Source: Polluticoccus soli (GTDB taxonomy: Bacteria; Bacteroidota; Bacteroidia; Chitinophagales; Chitinophagaceae). From it: DNA of 64,000 bases. Positions within the stretch are counted from its first letter, which is position 1; each line of letters starts with the position of its first letter. The translations under genes and the position numbers were made by a program. The notes under the pieces were generated by a model, which had not been told where the DNA came from, ran no database searches, and worked only from the letters and a program-made list of their open reading frames with translations. This document shows, piece by piece, positions 37,393 through 46,256 of the stretch. The DNA is taken from positions 1,550,001 to 1,614,000 of the forward strand of contig NZ_JARJHT010000001.1 in assembly GCF_029269745.1 (NCBI RefSeq), read 5' to 3'.

Positions 37393-38151
37393 TCAGTTTC
37401 CTTTATAATATTGGAGTTTTAATTCTTTGCCGTCAAATACAGCATAGCTATCGTAGCGTATCCAGTCACCAAGATTTACATAGAGACTGTTTTGTGATAA
37501 GGGGTATTCAATAGCTATATGCCGGTGGCCAAAAATGAAATAGTCTATATGCTCGTCTTTCAACTTATCTGTTGCGAATTGTACCAGCCATTCTTTATCC
37601 GGTCCGAGAAATGGTTTTTCCTCTACCGAATGCTTAGGCCCCAACCTACTGAACCAGCCTGCCATGCCCACACCTGTATCGGGATGCAACCTACGGTACA
37701 ACCATTGTGCAACAGGATTGCGAAGTACAGACTTCAATATTTTATAGCCATGGTCACCAGGTCCCAAACCGTCGCCATGTGCTATGAAAAATTTCTTTCC
37801 GTTAAACTCGCGTTGAATTGGTTCGTGATGAACGGGGATATTCAATTCTTCCTCGAAATAGCCGCGCATCCAGAGGTCATGATTACCAGTAAATGCTTCA
37901 ATGTGTAAACCACTATCACTGAGTTCTGCTAGCTTACCTAGAAAACGTGTATAGCCTTTGGGTACAACATTCTTGTATTCAAACCATACATCGAAAATAT
38001 CACCTACCAGGTACAGCTGTTCTGCATCTTTGCTGATGTCGTCCAGCCAGTTGCACAAACGTTTCTCGCGAGCGAGGCTGCTAGCCTTGTCCGGGATGCC
38101 CAGGTGGAAATCGGATGCGAAATAAATTTTCTTGCCTTCAGGTAGATCCAT
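37393..38151 (-). CDS. lpxH: UDP-2,3-diacylglucosamine diphosphatase
   Basis: The 252-residue calcineurin-like phosphoesterase has the metal motifs FASDFHLGIP, LVGDIFDVWFEY, FTGNHDLWM, IAHGDGLGPGDHGYK and a final FGHRHIA. The GDIFDxWFEY and HGDGLGPGD pattern is that of LpxH, which cleaves UDP-2,3-diacylglucosamine to lipid X in lipid A synthesis at the inner membrane. It is the first gene of a three-gene minus-strand operon with the SixA-like phosphatase and the kinase-RapZ fusion, and is divergent from the SAM riboswitch operon. Confidence 0.93.
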   Translation of the reverse strand: MDLPEGKKIYFASDFHLGIPDKASSLAREKRLCNWLDDISKDAEQLYLVGDIFDVWFEYKNVVPKGYTRFLGKLAELSDSGLHIEAFTGNHDLWMRGYFEEELNIPVHHEPIQREFNGKKFFIAHGDGLGPGDHGYKILKSVLRNPVAQWLYRRLHPDTGVGMAGWFSRLGPKHSVEEKPFLGPDKEWLVQFATDKLKDEHIDYFIFGHRHIAIEYPLSQNSLYVNLGDWIRYDSYAVFDGKELKLQYYKGN

Positions 38152-38250
38152 GAACTACGGCTAAATGGGGGTGCAAGTTACTTGAAAATGGATTAAGAGC
38201 CTATTAAAGCTACGTTTCAGCCCTTGAAAATCAACACGAAAAAAGTTTTT

Positions 38251-38283
38251 TTTGGAAAATTGAAAAGCCCGAATATATCTTTG
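38251..38283 (+). promoter_or_regulatory. Promoter of the SAM riboswitch operon (TTTG-N21-TATCTTTG)
   Basis: TTTG at 38251-38254 and TATCTTTG at 38276-38283, spaced by 21 bases, form a full consensus promoter. Transcription would start a few bases before the aptamer at 38305. Confidence 0.8.
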
Positions 38284-38304
38284 CACCAGTTCTTTTAAAC
38301 GTCG

Positions 38305-38411
38305 CTTATCAAGAAAGGCAGAGGGTAATGGCCCGATGAAGCCTTAGCAACCTCCTCAGCGAAAGCTGGGAGCTGGTGCTAATTCCATCCCACAAATGTG
38401 GGACAGATAAG
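38305..38411 (+). promoter_or_regulatory. SAM-I (S-box) riboswitch aptamer
   Basis: The sequence follows the SAM-I consensus from end to end. The P1 strand CTTATC is followed by AAGAAAGGCAGAGGG, then TGGCCCGATGAAGCC, TAGCAACC, a P3 helix (CAGCGAAAGCTG), GGTGCTAATTCC, a P4 hairpin (TCCCACAAATGTGGGA) and the closing AGATAAG that pairs with CTTATC. It is followed by an intrinsic terminator at 38461, so SAM binding should stop transcription of the two downstream genes for trans-sulfuration and homoserine synthesis. Confidence 0.96.
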
Positions 38412-38460
38412 TCAGATGCAATAGTTAAACCGAAACGGCGTAATGCCCCGACATAACTTG

Positions 38461-38493
38461 AGCTCTTCTGATTTATCGGAGGAGCTTTTTTTA
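38461..38493 (+). terminator. Regulated terminator of the SAM riboswitch
   Basis: Stem AGCTCTTCTG / CGGAGGAGCT (with G-U pairs) and loop ATTTAT, followed by TTTTTTT, 50 bases after the aptamer and 100 bases before the ATG. An antiterminator presumably pairs the intervening bases with the aptamer's 3' P1 strand. Confidence 0.85.
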
Positions 38494-38592
38494 TTGCTGG
38501 TAACAGCAGTAAGAAGCCGATCCGGTAATGTTCTTTGGTAAGTGTGCGTATGAACAAAAATTCATTTGTCACTTAACAAAAACCAAAGAATA

Positions 38593-39765
38593 ATGAGCAA
38601 CGCAACAACACTCATCCACAGCATCCCGGTCGATCCTCTTACAGGTTCCATCTCAGTCCCCATTTATCAAACGTCTACTTACGTGCAGGAAGCACCCGGA
38701 GTAAACAAGGGTTATGACTATGCACGTAGCAACAACCCAACCCGCGAAACGCTGGAAAAAATCATCGCACAACTGGAAGGCGGTAAACGCGGTTCCGCAT
38801 TTGCCAGTGGCTTGGCGGCTATTGATGCTGTAGTAAAGCTGCTGCAATCGGGCGATGAAATACTGGCAGTAGATGATATCTACGGAGGTGCCTTCCGCCT
38901 GTTCACCCATATCTATGCCAAGTTTGGCATCAAAGTGAACTACACCGACACAACAGACGTGGTGAACGTGATAGACGCAATTACACCGAACACCAAACTT
39001 ATTTGGCTGGAGTCGCCTACTAATCCTACTCTAAAGATCAGCGACATTGCAGCAATAGCCAAGATTGCCAAGCAGAATAACATCCTCCTATGCGTTGATA
39101 ATACATTTGCTTCTCCAGCGCTTCAAAGACCAATAGAGCTAGGTGCCGACCTAGTTATACACAGTGCAACAAAGTATCTTGGTGGTCATAGCGATCTTAT
39201 TGCTGGCCTGGTTGTATCTGCCTCCGAAGAAATTGGTGAGCAGATCAAGTTTATCCAGAATGCAAGTGGGGCAATTCTGTCCCCGCACGATAGCTGGCTG
39301 GTAATACGTGGCGTAGAAACACTTGGTCTGCGTGTAAAACAACACTGTATCAATGCCCAAAGAGTAGCAGAATATCTTGAGCAACATCCTGCCATTGATA
39401 AAGTGTTTTACCCTGGCTTAAAATCTCACCCGAATCACGAAGTAGCTGCGAAACAACAATCCGCATTCGGAGGTATCGTTTCCTTCACGCTGAAGAACGA
39501 TACGGAAGAAGCCGCAAAGAACGTGGTATGTGCTACTAAATACTTCAAACTGGCAGAAAGCCTGGGAGGTGTAAAAAGCTTGCTGTGCCACCCGGCAACC
39601 ATGACACACAAATCAATACCCGCCGAAAAACGCCAAAGCGCTGGTGTGGCTGATAGCCTGATCAGGCTGAGTGTGGGTCTGGAGGAAGTGGAAGACCTGA
39701 TAAAGGACATAGAACAAGCCTTGCAAAAGGCTAACACTTCTGCTGAAATAGCAGCAATTATCTAA
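38593..39765 (+). CDS. Trans-sulfuration PLP enzyme (cystathionine gamma-synthase/lyase family)
   Basis: The 390-residue protein (from the ATG at 38593; the longer frame starts at TTG within the leader) belongs to the Cys/Met metabolism PLP family. It has SVPIYQTSTYVQ, YARSNNPTRETLE, FASGLAAIDAV, CVDNTFASPALQRP, the PLP-Lys motif HSATKYLGGHSD, and a C-terminal SLGGVKSLLCHPATMTH. Within the family, MetB (cystathionine gamma-synthase), homoserine sulfhydrylase and MetC/CGL are hard to tell apart by eye. Placement behind a SAM-I riboswitch and before homoserine dehydrogenase argues for methionine synthesis rather than cysteine breakdown. Confidence 0.9.
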   Translation: MSNATTLIHSIPVDPLTGSISVPIYQTSTYVQEAPGVNKGYDYARSNNPTRETLEKIIAQLEGGKRGSAFASGLAAIDAVVKLLQSGDEILAVDDIYGGAFRLFTHIYAKFGIKVNYTDTTDVVNVIDAITPNTKLIWLESPTNPTLKISDIAAIAKIAKQNNILLCVDNTFASPALQRPIELGADLVIHSATKYLGGHSDLIAGLVVSASEEIGEQIKFIQNASGAILSPHDSWLVIRGVETLGLRVKQHCINAQRVAEYLEQHPAIDKVFYPGLKSHPNHEVAAKQQSAFGGIVSFTLKNDTEEAAKNVVCATKYFKLAESLGGVKSLLCHPATMTHKSIPAEKRQSAGVADSLIRLSVGLEEVEDLIKDIEQALQKANTSAEIAAII

Positions 39766-39806
39766 CAAACAATTTTCAAATAACTGTCTAAACAAAAACA
39801 GAAAAC

Positions 39807-41057
39807 ATGTCTATTCAACAAAAACAATTGAACATCGGCCTTTTTGGCTTTGGCGTAGTAGGATCGGGATTATATAAGGTATTACAGCAAACACCATCAT
39901 TAAACGCGCAGATCAACAAGGTCTGCATCAAACACCCGGAAAAGAAACGTGAAGCCCCTGGTGACCTCTTCACCACTAATGCAGAATTACTGCTACAGGA
40001 TGAAAACATAAACGTGATAGTAGAGCTGATAGATGATGCAGAAGCAGCTTATCACATAGTAACAACAGCGCTGAAAGCTGGCAAAGCCGTAGTCAGCGCC
40101 AACAAAAAACTTATTGCAGAACATCTGCCTGAGTTGCTGGCCTTGCAGGAAAAACATAACACACCATTCCTGTACGAAGCTGCCTGTTGCGCCAGTATAC
40201 CGGTTGTACGGAACCTGGAAGAATATTATGATAATGACCTGCTAGCCGGCGTTACAGGTATTGTCAATGGCTCAACGAACTACATCCTTACCCGTATAGC
40301 CGAAGACAAGCTGGATTTTCAGCAAGCGCTGTTGCAGGCCCAGATCGAGGGGTTTGCTGAAAGCGACCCAACACTTGATATAGAAGGGATAGATGCAGTA
40401 AATAAACTTTCGATCCTGCTGGCTCATGCCTATGGCACCATCGAACACCCATCTGCTATTATTCATTCTGGTATTACACAACTGCAGGAACATGACGCAA
40501 TATTTGCAAAAGAGAAAGGCTATAAGATAAAGCTAGTGGCTCAGGCCCGTAAGCAGCCCAACGGAGATATCGCAGCTTTTGTCCTGCCACAGTTTGTAGA
40601 TCAAGGCTGCCAACTGTACGGTGTTGGCAATGAGTATAATGGAGTAGTAATCGAAAGTGGATTTGCAGACAAACAATTCTTCTATGGTAAAGGCGCTGGC
40701 AGCTTTCCTACTGCTTCGGCAGTGCTAAGCGATGTATCTGCACTTCGTTATGATTATAGATATGAGTACAAAAAACTGCGTACACAAAAGGTCAAGCTAA
40801 CCACCGATTTCTACCTGCGGGTTTACGTAAGCTTTGAAGGCTTATTCCACGTACCACATGAACGTTTTGAGCGTATAGAAGAATGGAGCAGCAACGACAA
40901 GAGGTGCAGTGTGGTGGGCATTATACATTTCTCACAATTGCTCGATAAGGGCTGGTGGAAAAAGAAAAATGCATCACTGATACTATTGCCCGATGCATTT
41001 GTAGATAGACTGCCCGAAAAAGTGACCAAGAAGGAAGACGAGGCGGTATTCGCTTAG
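39807..41057 (+). CDS. hom: Homoserine dehydrogenase
   Basis: The 416-residue protein starts with a Rossmann motif (IGLFGFGVVGSGLYKVL) and shows GKAVVSANKKLIAEH, YEAACCASIPVVR, GIVNGSTNYILTRI, EGFAESDPTLDIEGIDAVNKLSIL (substrate and catalytic residues) and GKGAGSFPTASAVLSD. The last ~90 residues occupy the ACT-domain position but are divergent, with a FERIEEWSSNDKRCSVVGIIHF segment. It converts aspartate semialdehyde to homoserine for threonine and methionine. It lies 41 bases after the trans-sulfuration gene, so both are under SAM riboswitch control. It overlaps the convergent TIGR02757 gene by 4 bases. Confidence 0.95.
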   Translation: MSIQQKQLNIGLFGFGVVGSGLYKVLQQTPSLNAQINKVCIKHPEKKREAPGDLFTTNAELLLQDENINVIVELIDDAEAAYHIVTTALKAGKAVVSANKKLIAEHLPELLALQEKHNTPFLYEAACCASIPVVRNLEEYYDNDLLAGVTGIVNGSTNYILTRIAEDKLDFQQALLQAQIEGFAESDPTLDIEGIDAVNKLSILLAHAYGTIEHPSAIIHSGITQLQEHDAIFAKEKGYKIKLVAQARKQPNGDIAAFVLPQFVDQGCQLYGVGNEYNGVVIESGFADKQFFYGKGAGSFPTASAVLSDVSALRYDYRYEYKKLRTQKVKLTTDFYLRVYVSFEGLFHVPHERFERIEEWSSNDKRCSVVGIIHFSQLLDKGWWKKKNASLILLPDAFVDRLPEKVTKKEDEAVFA

Positions 41058-41830
41058 AAGCGTTCCGCCATACCAAGCCCAAACAAGGCATAATCATACA
41101 CAGCAGGGTCGTCAGGGTTAAGCTGATGGAGATGATAGGTAAGTTGAAGTGCGTTGCTCCAGTTAGACTTATCATTTTCCAACAGTTCCAGCCTTTTGGC
41201 GACCCTCGCCACGTGTACGTCCAGTGGACAAACAAGCTGGCTGGGTTTGATCTTTTTCCAGATGCCAAAATCCACACCTGCATTGTCTTTACGAACCATC
41301 CAGCGGAGGTACATGTTGAGGCGTTTGCACGCTGATTTTCTGGCAGGCGTTGAAATGTGTTTTTTTGTTCGTTCGGGATGTTCGATTGAAAAGAAGTAGT
41401 TGTGAAAATGGATCAATGCCTGTTCCACTGTATCTTCTGTATAGGCCTTTGCCGGTACAAATGCTTCTTCCAGGGACTTGTGTTGCGAATAGTGGTATTG
41501 AAGAAATTCGATGAAATACAGTAGGTCTGTCGCGTTGAAGGTGCGGTGTGCAAAACCCAAAAATTTCTTCAGATCGGTGTCCTTGTGCTGAAGGATAAAC
41601 TCGTAAGGAGCATTATCCATCCATTCCATGAGTCGTGAGCAGTTGTTGATGATAGAAGTGCGGTTACCCCAGGCAAGCACCGCGGCAAAAAGACCTGATA
41701 TTTCTATATCCTGCTTTTTGCTAAAGCGGTGGGGTATGGAGATGGGGTCCTTAATAATAAAAGAAGGCTGATTATACAGCCTTACTTTTTCGTCCAATAA
41801 ATTTTTTAATCGCTTCAGATCCGGCATCAC
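41054..41830 (-). CDS. TIGR02757/DUF2400 family protein
   Basis: The 258-residue protein matches the TIGR02757 family in length and conserved patches: LLDEKVRLYNQPSFIIKDPI at the start, DIEISGLFAAVLAWGNRTSI, FAHRTFNATDLLYFIEFLQ, KRLNMYLRWMVRKDNAGVDFG, and LVCPLDVHVARVAKRLELL near the end. The tail pattern recalls the helix-hairpin-helix glycosylase fold, but function is unproven. It overlaps the end of hom by 4 bases on the opposite strand. A cyclophilin gene lies 12 bases upstream, so the two may share a transcript. Confidence 0.9.
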   Translation of the reverse strand: MMPDLKRLKNLLDEKVRLYNQPSFIIKDPISIPHRFSKKQDIEISGLFAAVLAWGNRTSIINNCSRLMEWMDNAPYEFILQHKDTDLKKFLGFAHRTFNATDLLYFIEFLQYHYSQHKSLEEAFVPAKAYTEDTVEQALIHFHNYFFSIEHPERTKKHISTPARKSACKRLNMYLRWMVRKDNAGVDFGIWKKIKPSQLVCPLDVHVARVAKRLELLENDKSNWSNALQLTYHLHQLNPDDPAVYDYALFGLGMAERF

Positions 41831-41842
41831 TCATTATATTTT

Positions 41843-42514
41843 CTAGAACAGTAAAAACCTCTTTTTCTTTTTAATCCTTACTTTGATCATCTTGATATCC
41901 TTATCAGGCCTGTCCATGCTGTTGCGCGCTTCGGCAGAAATGCGGTCAACCACGTCCATCCCTTCTTCCACAATACCAAATACGGTATAGTTGCCATCGA
42001 GGTGTGGAGTACCACCCTTGTTTTTGTAGGCGTTACGCTGAACCGGGGTAAAATTACGGCCGGTTTTCTTTGAAATATTGTTCAGTTCCTCGTCAGTAAA
42101 TTTTTTGCCAGTCACTATATAGAATTGGCAGGCTGAAGATGCTTTATCCGGGTTATTGTCCCGGGCCATACCCACGGCGCCACGTTGATGGTAGTCAACA
42201 TTATTTATTTCAGCAGGCACTTTATAACCAAGATCGCCTTCTCCTAGTGCCTGGCCCGGATTCGCTTTTTTAGAATCAGGATCACCACCCTGGACCACGA
42301 AATTGGGGATGACACGGTGAAACAAAGTGCTGTCGTAAAACTTCTCTTTCACCAATTTGAACATATTGTCGCGGTGCTTTGGCGTATTCTCATAAAGTGC
42401 CAGCACTATTTTGCCGTACTCGGTTTCTATTACGATCTTGTCTTCGTTCTTTTTTTGAGCAAACAGGGTGGTAGCCAGGCACAAGCCAACTACTGCTAAA
42501 ACAATTTTTTTCAT
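41843..42514 (-). CDS. Exported cyclophilin-type peptidyl-prolyl isomerase
   Basis: From the ATG at 42514 the 223-residue protein has a signal peptide (MKKIVLAVVGLCLATTLFAQ). An ATG seven codons upstream would blur it. The cyclophilin core is present: IVLALYENTPKHRDNMFKLV, FYDSTLFHRVIPNFVVQGGDP (active-site Arg in FHRV), AVGMARDNNPDKASSACQFYI, TVFGIVEEGMDVVDRI. A basic tail (IKKKKR) ends the protein. It would assist proline isomerisation during periplasmic folding. It probably leads a two-gene transcript with the TIGR02757 gene. Confidence 0.92.
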   Translation of the reverse strand: MKKIVLAVVGLCLATTLFAQKKNEDKIVIETEYGKIVLALYENTPKHRDNMFKLVKEKFYDSTLFHRVIPNFVVQGGDPDSKKANPGQALGEGDLGYKVPAEINNVDYHQRGAVGMARDNNPDKASSACQFYIVTGKKFTDEELNNISKKTGRNFTPVQRNAYKNKGGTPHLDGNYTVFGIVEEGMDVVDRISAEARNSMDRPDKDIKMIKVRIKKKKRFLLF

Positions 42515-42622
42515 ATCTGGGAATTGTGTGCGCATAGTTACAAAAATCTGAGTTACTTAACAATAAGCTTGGTATATACAACCCGGACGCCTAGTTTTAT
42601 GAAGTAATCGATTGAGATAAGC

Positions 42623-43732
42623 ATGGGCGCACGCACACGCATAAAAGGTTTGGCAAAACTACTGCCCGAATGGACATGGAACTACACCAAGCGTCGTCCC
42701 ATTACAACATACAACCCTACACGCGAAACGACCGCAAGGCATGTAGTCGTCGAGCCGGTTTACACGATGTTCAGGTACAGTGCCGGACAGTTGGAAGAGC
42801 GCCATGTTTCGTTTACTGAAGCTTGCGATAGAAGTACACAGAGCGATACGATCACCTGGCTAAATGTGGATGGGTTAAATAAAGGAGAAGTTGAAAAGTT
42901 ATGTGCTTGCTATAATATCCACCCGCTGACAGTTGAAGATATATTGAGCATTGGTCAGCGTGCGAAAATGGAGGAGAGTCCCGAGATTATTTTCTGCCTG
43001 TTGCCAATGTTGTACTATAATGATGGTACAGGGCAAATTGAAACAGAACAGGTGAGTATTATTCTCGGGAAAAACTTTGTCATTTCCTTCCAGGAAGACC
43101 CCCAGCGTGATGTGTTCGACCCGGTGCGTGACCGACTTAGAAGCGCACAACCTAAACTAAGGGCCCGCCAAGCCGACTATTTATGTTACAGCTTGATTGA
43201 CATTATCGTTGACAGTTATTTTGGCATTATAGATAAGATCAACGAACGCATCGAACGGCTGGAAGATGCCCTCCTGCTACAGAAAGAAAATACGGCTCTC
43301 GCCAGGATCAGTATTCTGCGTCGTGAGATAATGGTAATGCGACGCTCTATAGCACCAGTCCGCGAGTTGGTCAACGCGTTTATCCGCAGCGATAGCGATC
43401 TACTGGAAGAAAGGCACGAGAAATATTACAAAGACGTTTATGATCATATTGTGCAGGCAACGGAGTATGTGGAAAACCACCGTGATATGCTTATGAACTT
43501 GCAAGACCTTTCCATGAGCCAGATCAACCTGCGCATGAATGAGATCATGAAAGTTTTTACGCTCCTCGCCACCTTAATGGCACCAGCGACAGTGATAGGT
43601 GGCATCTTCGGTATGAACTTCGATATCATTCCGTTAGCACATCACGCTATGGGTTTCTATGCTACCGTTGCAATTATGCTAGCGGTACCGCTTTTAATGC
43701 TGATCTGGTTTAAGAGAAAAGGCTGGTTTTAA
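42623..43732 (+). CDS. corA: CorA-family magnesium/divalent cation transporter
   Basis: The 369-residue protein has a large cytosolic N-terminal domain with the LTVEDILSIGQRAKMEESPE segment. A long helical stalk (about 200-300) follows, then two C-terminal membrane helices with the signature GIFGMNFD (GMN selectivity motif) between them. The tail KRKGWF is typical. It imports Mg2+ (possibly Co2+/Ni2+) as a pentamer. It precedes the glycosyltransferase gene by 11 bases, so read-through into the accessory cluster is possible. Confidence 0.95.
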   Translation: MGARTRIKGLAKLLPEWTWNYTKRRPITTYNPTRETTARHVVVEPVYTMFRYSAGQLEERHVSFTEACDRSTQSDTITWLNVDGLNKGEVEKLCACYNIHPLTVEDILSIGQRAKMEESPEIIFCLLPMLYYNDGTGQIETEQVSIILGKNFVISFQEDPQRDVFDPVRDRLRSAQPKLRARQADYLCYSLIDIIVDSYFGIIDKINERIERLEDALLLQKENTALARISILRREIMVMRRSIAPVRELVNAFIRSDSDLLEERHEKYYKDVYDHIVQATEYVENHRDMLMNLQDLSMSQINLRMNEIMKVFTLLATLMAPATVIGGIFGMNFDIIPLAHHAMGFYATVAIMLAVPLLMLIWFKRKGWF

Positions 43733-43743
43733 TTCCACACAGT

Positions 43744-44634
43744 ATGCACCATCCTAAGATTAGTATTATACTGGTTACTTACAACAGGGCCCAATATATC
43801 GAAGAAACGATTGGTAGCATTATTGCGCAGACATATAGAAATTGGGAGCTACTTATTATTGATAATGGTTCCGATGATGAAACTGCGAGTATAATCCAAG
43901 ATATAGCTGATAGCCGGATCACCTATGAACAAACTAGCCGGTTAAAAATGGGGCCGGCTAAAAACATTGCCCTAAGAAAAGCTTCGGGAGATCTTATAGC
44001 GTTTATGGACGACGACGATCTATGGATGGAAACAAAGCTAGAAAAGCAGGTAGAGGCCTTGCTAGCATATCCAGATGCAGGTTTTTGTTATACAAACGGC
44101 TATAATTTTCGAAATGGAGGAGAGATAGTCGAATATCCGATGACAAGGAAGGAAGGGATGGACTTTGGATACATTTTTGAGTCCTATTGCAAAGGTGAAA
44201 GGGGTATTTATACTATTGCAGTCATTTTTTGGAAAGAATGCCTGAAAAAAACCGGGTATTTTACTGATAGTTATTTTTTTACCGATAACACCTTCATTAG
44301 TTGTCTGACATACTATTTTAAAGGCGTTACTTTATATGAACCACTTTTTAAAAGGAGGTTGCATGCACACAATACCAACTCTATTGTTGCCAATGAAAAC
44401 AGGAGGGAGCACTTGGATTATTTAAAGAGCTATAAAGCTAAAGGATGGTTATCGGCAGACATTGCCGAAGACGCTTCGTTTCTTGTATACATTAATTCCG
44501 GCAACGAGTTGACAAATGAGCATAACCATAAAGAAGCAATAGTAAATTATCTAAATGCGTGGAGCGTCAAGCCTCTTAGTATAATACCCGCCAAAAAGCT
44601 ACTGCGACTTTTTCTTGCATATATTAGGCGCTGA
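43744..44634 (+). CDS. Family 2 glycosyltransferase
   Basis: The 296-residue GT-A-fold glycosyltransferase contains ISIILVTYNRAQYIEETIGS, IIDNGSDDETASII, the metal-binding MDDDDLW (DxD) and a C-terminal region rich in aromatic residues. It carries no transmembrane helix, so it is probably cytosolic or membrane-peripheral. It starts 11 bases after corA and opens the AT-rich cluster with two B12 radical SAM proteins, two methyltransferases and a second glycosyltransferase. Sugar donor and acceptor are unknown. Confidence 0.9.
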   Translation: MHHPKISIILVTYNRAQYIEETIGSIIAQTYRNWELLIIDNGSDDETASIIQDIADSRITYEQTSRLKMGPAKNIALRKASGDLIAFMDDDDLWMETKLEKQVEALLAYPDAGFCYTNGYNFRNGGEIVEYPMTRKEGMDFGYIFESYCKGERGIYTIAVIFWKECLKKTGYFTDSYFFTDNTFISCLTYYFKGVTLYEPLFKRRLHAHNTNSIVANENRREHLDYLKSYKAKGWLSADIAEDASFLVYINSGNELTNEHNHKEAIVNYLNAWSVKPLSIIPAKKLLRLFLAYIRR

Positions 44635-44724
44635 TCCTTTTCATGCGCTGAAATTACTGCTACGTCGCATTTTCCGCTGGTTTATAGGCGATAGTTACGT
44701 ATTTTTAGAGCAGCCTAAAAAGGG

Positions 44725-46179
44725 ATGCGCGTACTATTTACACATTCATATTTCTTGCGATTTGACCCCAAGCAATGGGGAATTATGCAACCATATGCCC
44801 CATTAGGGACTATGTATGCGGCTGCATGGCTAAGGCACCATGGTTATGAAGTACGATTGCATGATGTGATGTTCGCGGAAGGACCGGATAGTTTGAAACC
44901 GGTTTTAGCGGACTTCAGACCTGATATTTTGGTTATCTACGATGATGGCTTTAACTACCTCACCAAAATGTGCCTTACAAATATGCGTGAGGCTGCATTT
45001 CGTATGAGTGAAATGGCAAAAGGAAGTGGATGCAAAGTGATTGTTTCTTCATCCGATTCGACAGATCATTTTGATAAATATCTCGATCATAATGCAGACT
45101 ATGTCATTATTGGAGAAGCCGAACAGACATTACTTGATCTTGTAAATTCAATTCAGTCTAGGGCTGGTGATCCAATTAGTATTACAGGTATTGTAACGAG
45201 AATTGATGGTAAAACGATCCGGACTGCTTCCAGAGCGGTAATGACCGATTTGGATACCTTGCCTTTGCCTGCATGGGATTTAGTGGATATTGAACAATAC
45301 AGGGCGGGATGGCTGAGAAGTACTGGGTATTTCTCTATGAATATTGGGACCACGCGCGGTTGTCCATTTAAGTGCAACTGGTGTGCTAAGCCGATATATG
45401 GCAATAGGTACAATGCACGCAGCCCCGAGAATGTAGTTCAGGAATTGAAGCTGCTGAAAGAGAATTATGGTGTTGATCATATTTGGTTTTGCGATGACAT
45501 CTTTGGATTGAAGCCTGGGTGGGTGAAGAAATTTTCAGAATTGGTTCACAGCGAGAATTTGCGCTTCAGGTTCAAGATACAATCGCGTGCAGATCTGCTA
45601 TTGAAGGATGAGCAGATTGAACCGTTGGCTAATGCAGGTTGCGAGGTTGTATGGATGGGAGCTGAAAGCGGCTCGCAGAAGATACTTGACGCAATGGACA
45701 AGGGCACGACCATAGAGCAGATCAGCCAGGCAACAGCCGGCCTAAAAAAGCACGGGATAAAACCTGCCTTCTTTTTGCAATTCGGATACCTCGGAGAGAC
45801 AGCTGATGACATCCGCAAAACATTGACCATGATAAAAACACTAGTGCCCGCCGAAATAGGTGTGTCGGTGTCCTATCCCTTGCCCGGAACAAAATTTTAT
45901 GAAAAGGTGCGTGAGCAATTGGGAGATAAAACTAACTGGACCGACAGTGACGAACTGGCGCTGATGTTTGAGAATACTTATCCGCGCGAGTTCTACAAGC
46001 GCTTGCACCGATATGTCCACAGCTTTTATCGTAAGATCAGAGCGGTTGATCAATTAAAAAAAGGTTTTTCGCACCGCAGCTTTTCACGCCAGCATTTGCT
46101 GACACTGATGAAGTTGCCTTTTTATACGGTTAGTGCAGCGCAGCATAAATTGAAATTTAGGCTTAAGTTCAAGTTATAA
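44725..46179 (+). CDS. B12-binding-domain radical SAM protein (copy 1)
   Basis: The 484-residue protein has an N-terminal Rossmann-like B12-binding domain (about 1-150, starting MRVLFTHSYFLRFD, with YAPLGTMYAAAWLRHHGY), without the DxHxxG cobalamin ligand motif. A radical SAM core with the cluster motif CPFKCNWC (C213, C217, C220), a WFCDDIFG strand and GAESGSQKILDAMDKG follows. A helical tail of ~90 residues completes it. This layout is the BchE-like class of cobalamin-dependent radical SAM enzymes that methylate or rearrange unactivated carbons. It is clearly related to the second copy at 47030; both share the opening THxYFLxxDPK...IMxPYxPLG. The substrate is unknown. Confidence 0.9.
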   Translation: MRVLFTHSYFLRFDPKQWGIMQPYAPLGTMYAAAWLRHHGYEVRLHDVMFAEGPDSLKPVLADFRPDILVIYDDGFNYLTKMCLTNMREAAFRMSEMAKGSGCKVIVSSSDSTDHFDKYLDHNADYVIIGEAEQTLLDLVNSIQSRAGDPISITGIVTRIDGKTIRTASRAVMTDLDTLPLPAWDLVDIEQYRAGWLRSTGYFSMNIGTTRGCPFKCNWCAKPIYGNRYNARSPENVVQELKLLKENYGVDHIWFCDDIFGLKPGWVKKFSELVHSENLRFRFKIQSRADLLLKDEQIEPLANAGCEVVWMGAESGSQKILDAMDKGTTIEQISQATAGLKKHGIKPAFFLQFGYLGETADDIRKTLTMIKTLVPAEIGVSVSYPLPGTKFYEKVREQLGDKTNWTDSDELALMFENTYPREFYKRLHRYVHSFYRKIRAVDQLKKGFSHRSFSRQHLLTLMKLPFYTVSAAQHKLKFRLKFKL

Positions 46180-46256
46180 CTCAAAAACTAATTAAAGGCG
46201 AAGTATTTGGTAGCAAGACCTGAAAATTGTCGTACCGAGATGTGAAAGAAATAGAG

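Noticed and set aside
38309-38572. 87-codon minus-strand frame covering the SAM riboswitch
   Set aside because: The structured aptamer and terminator fully explain the sequence; the frame has no coding character.
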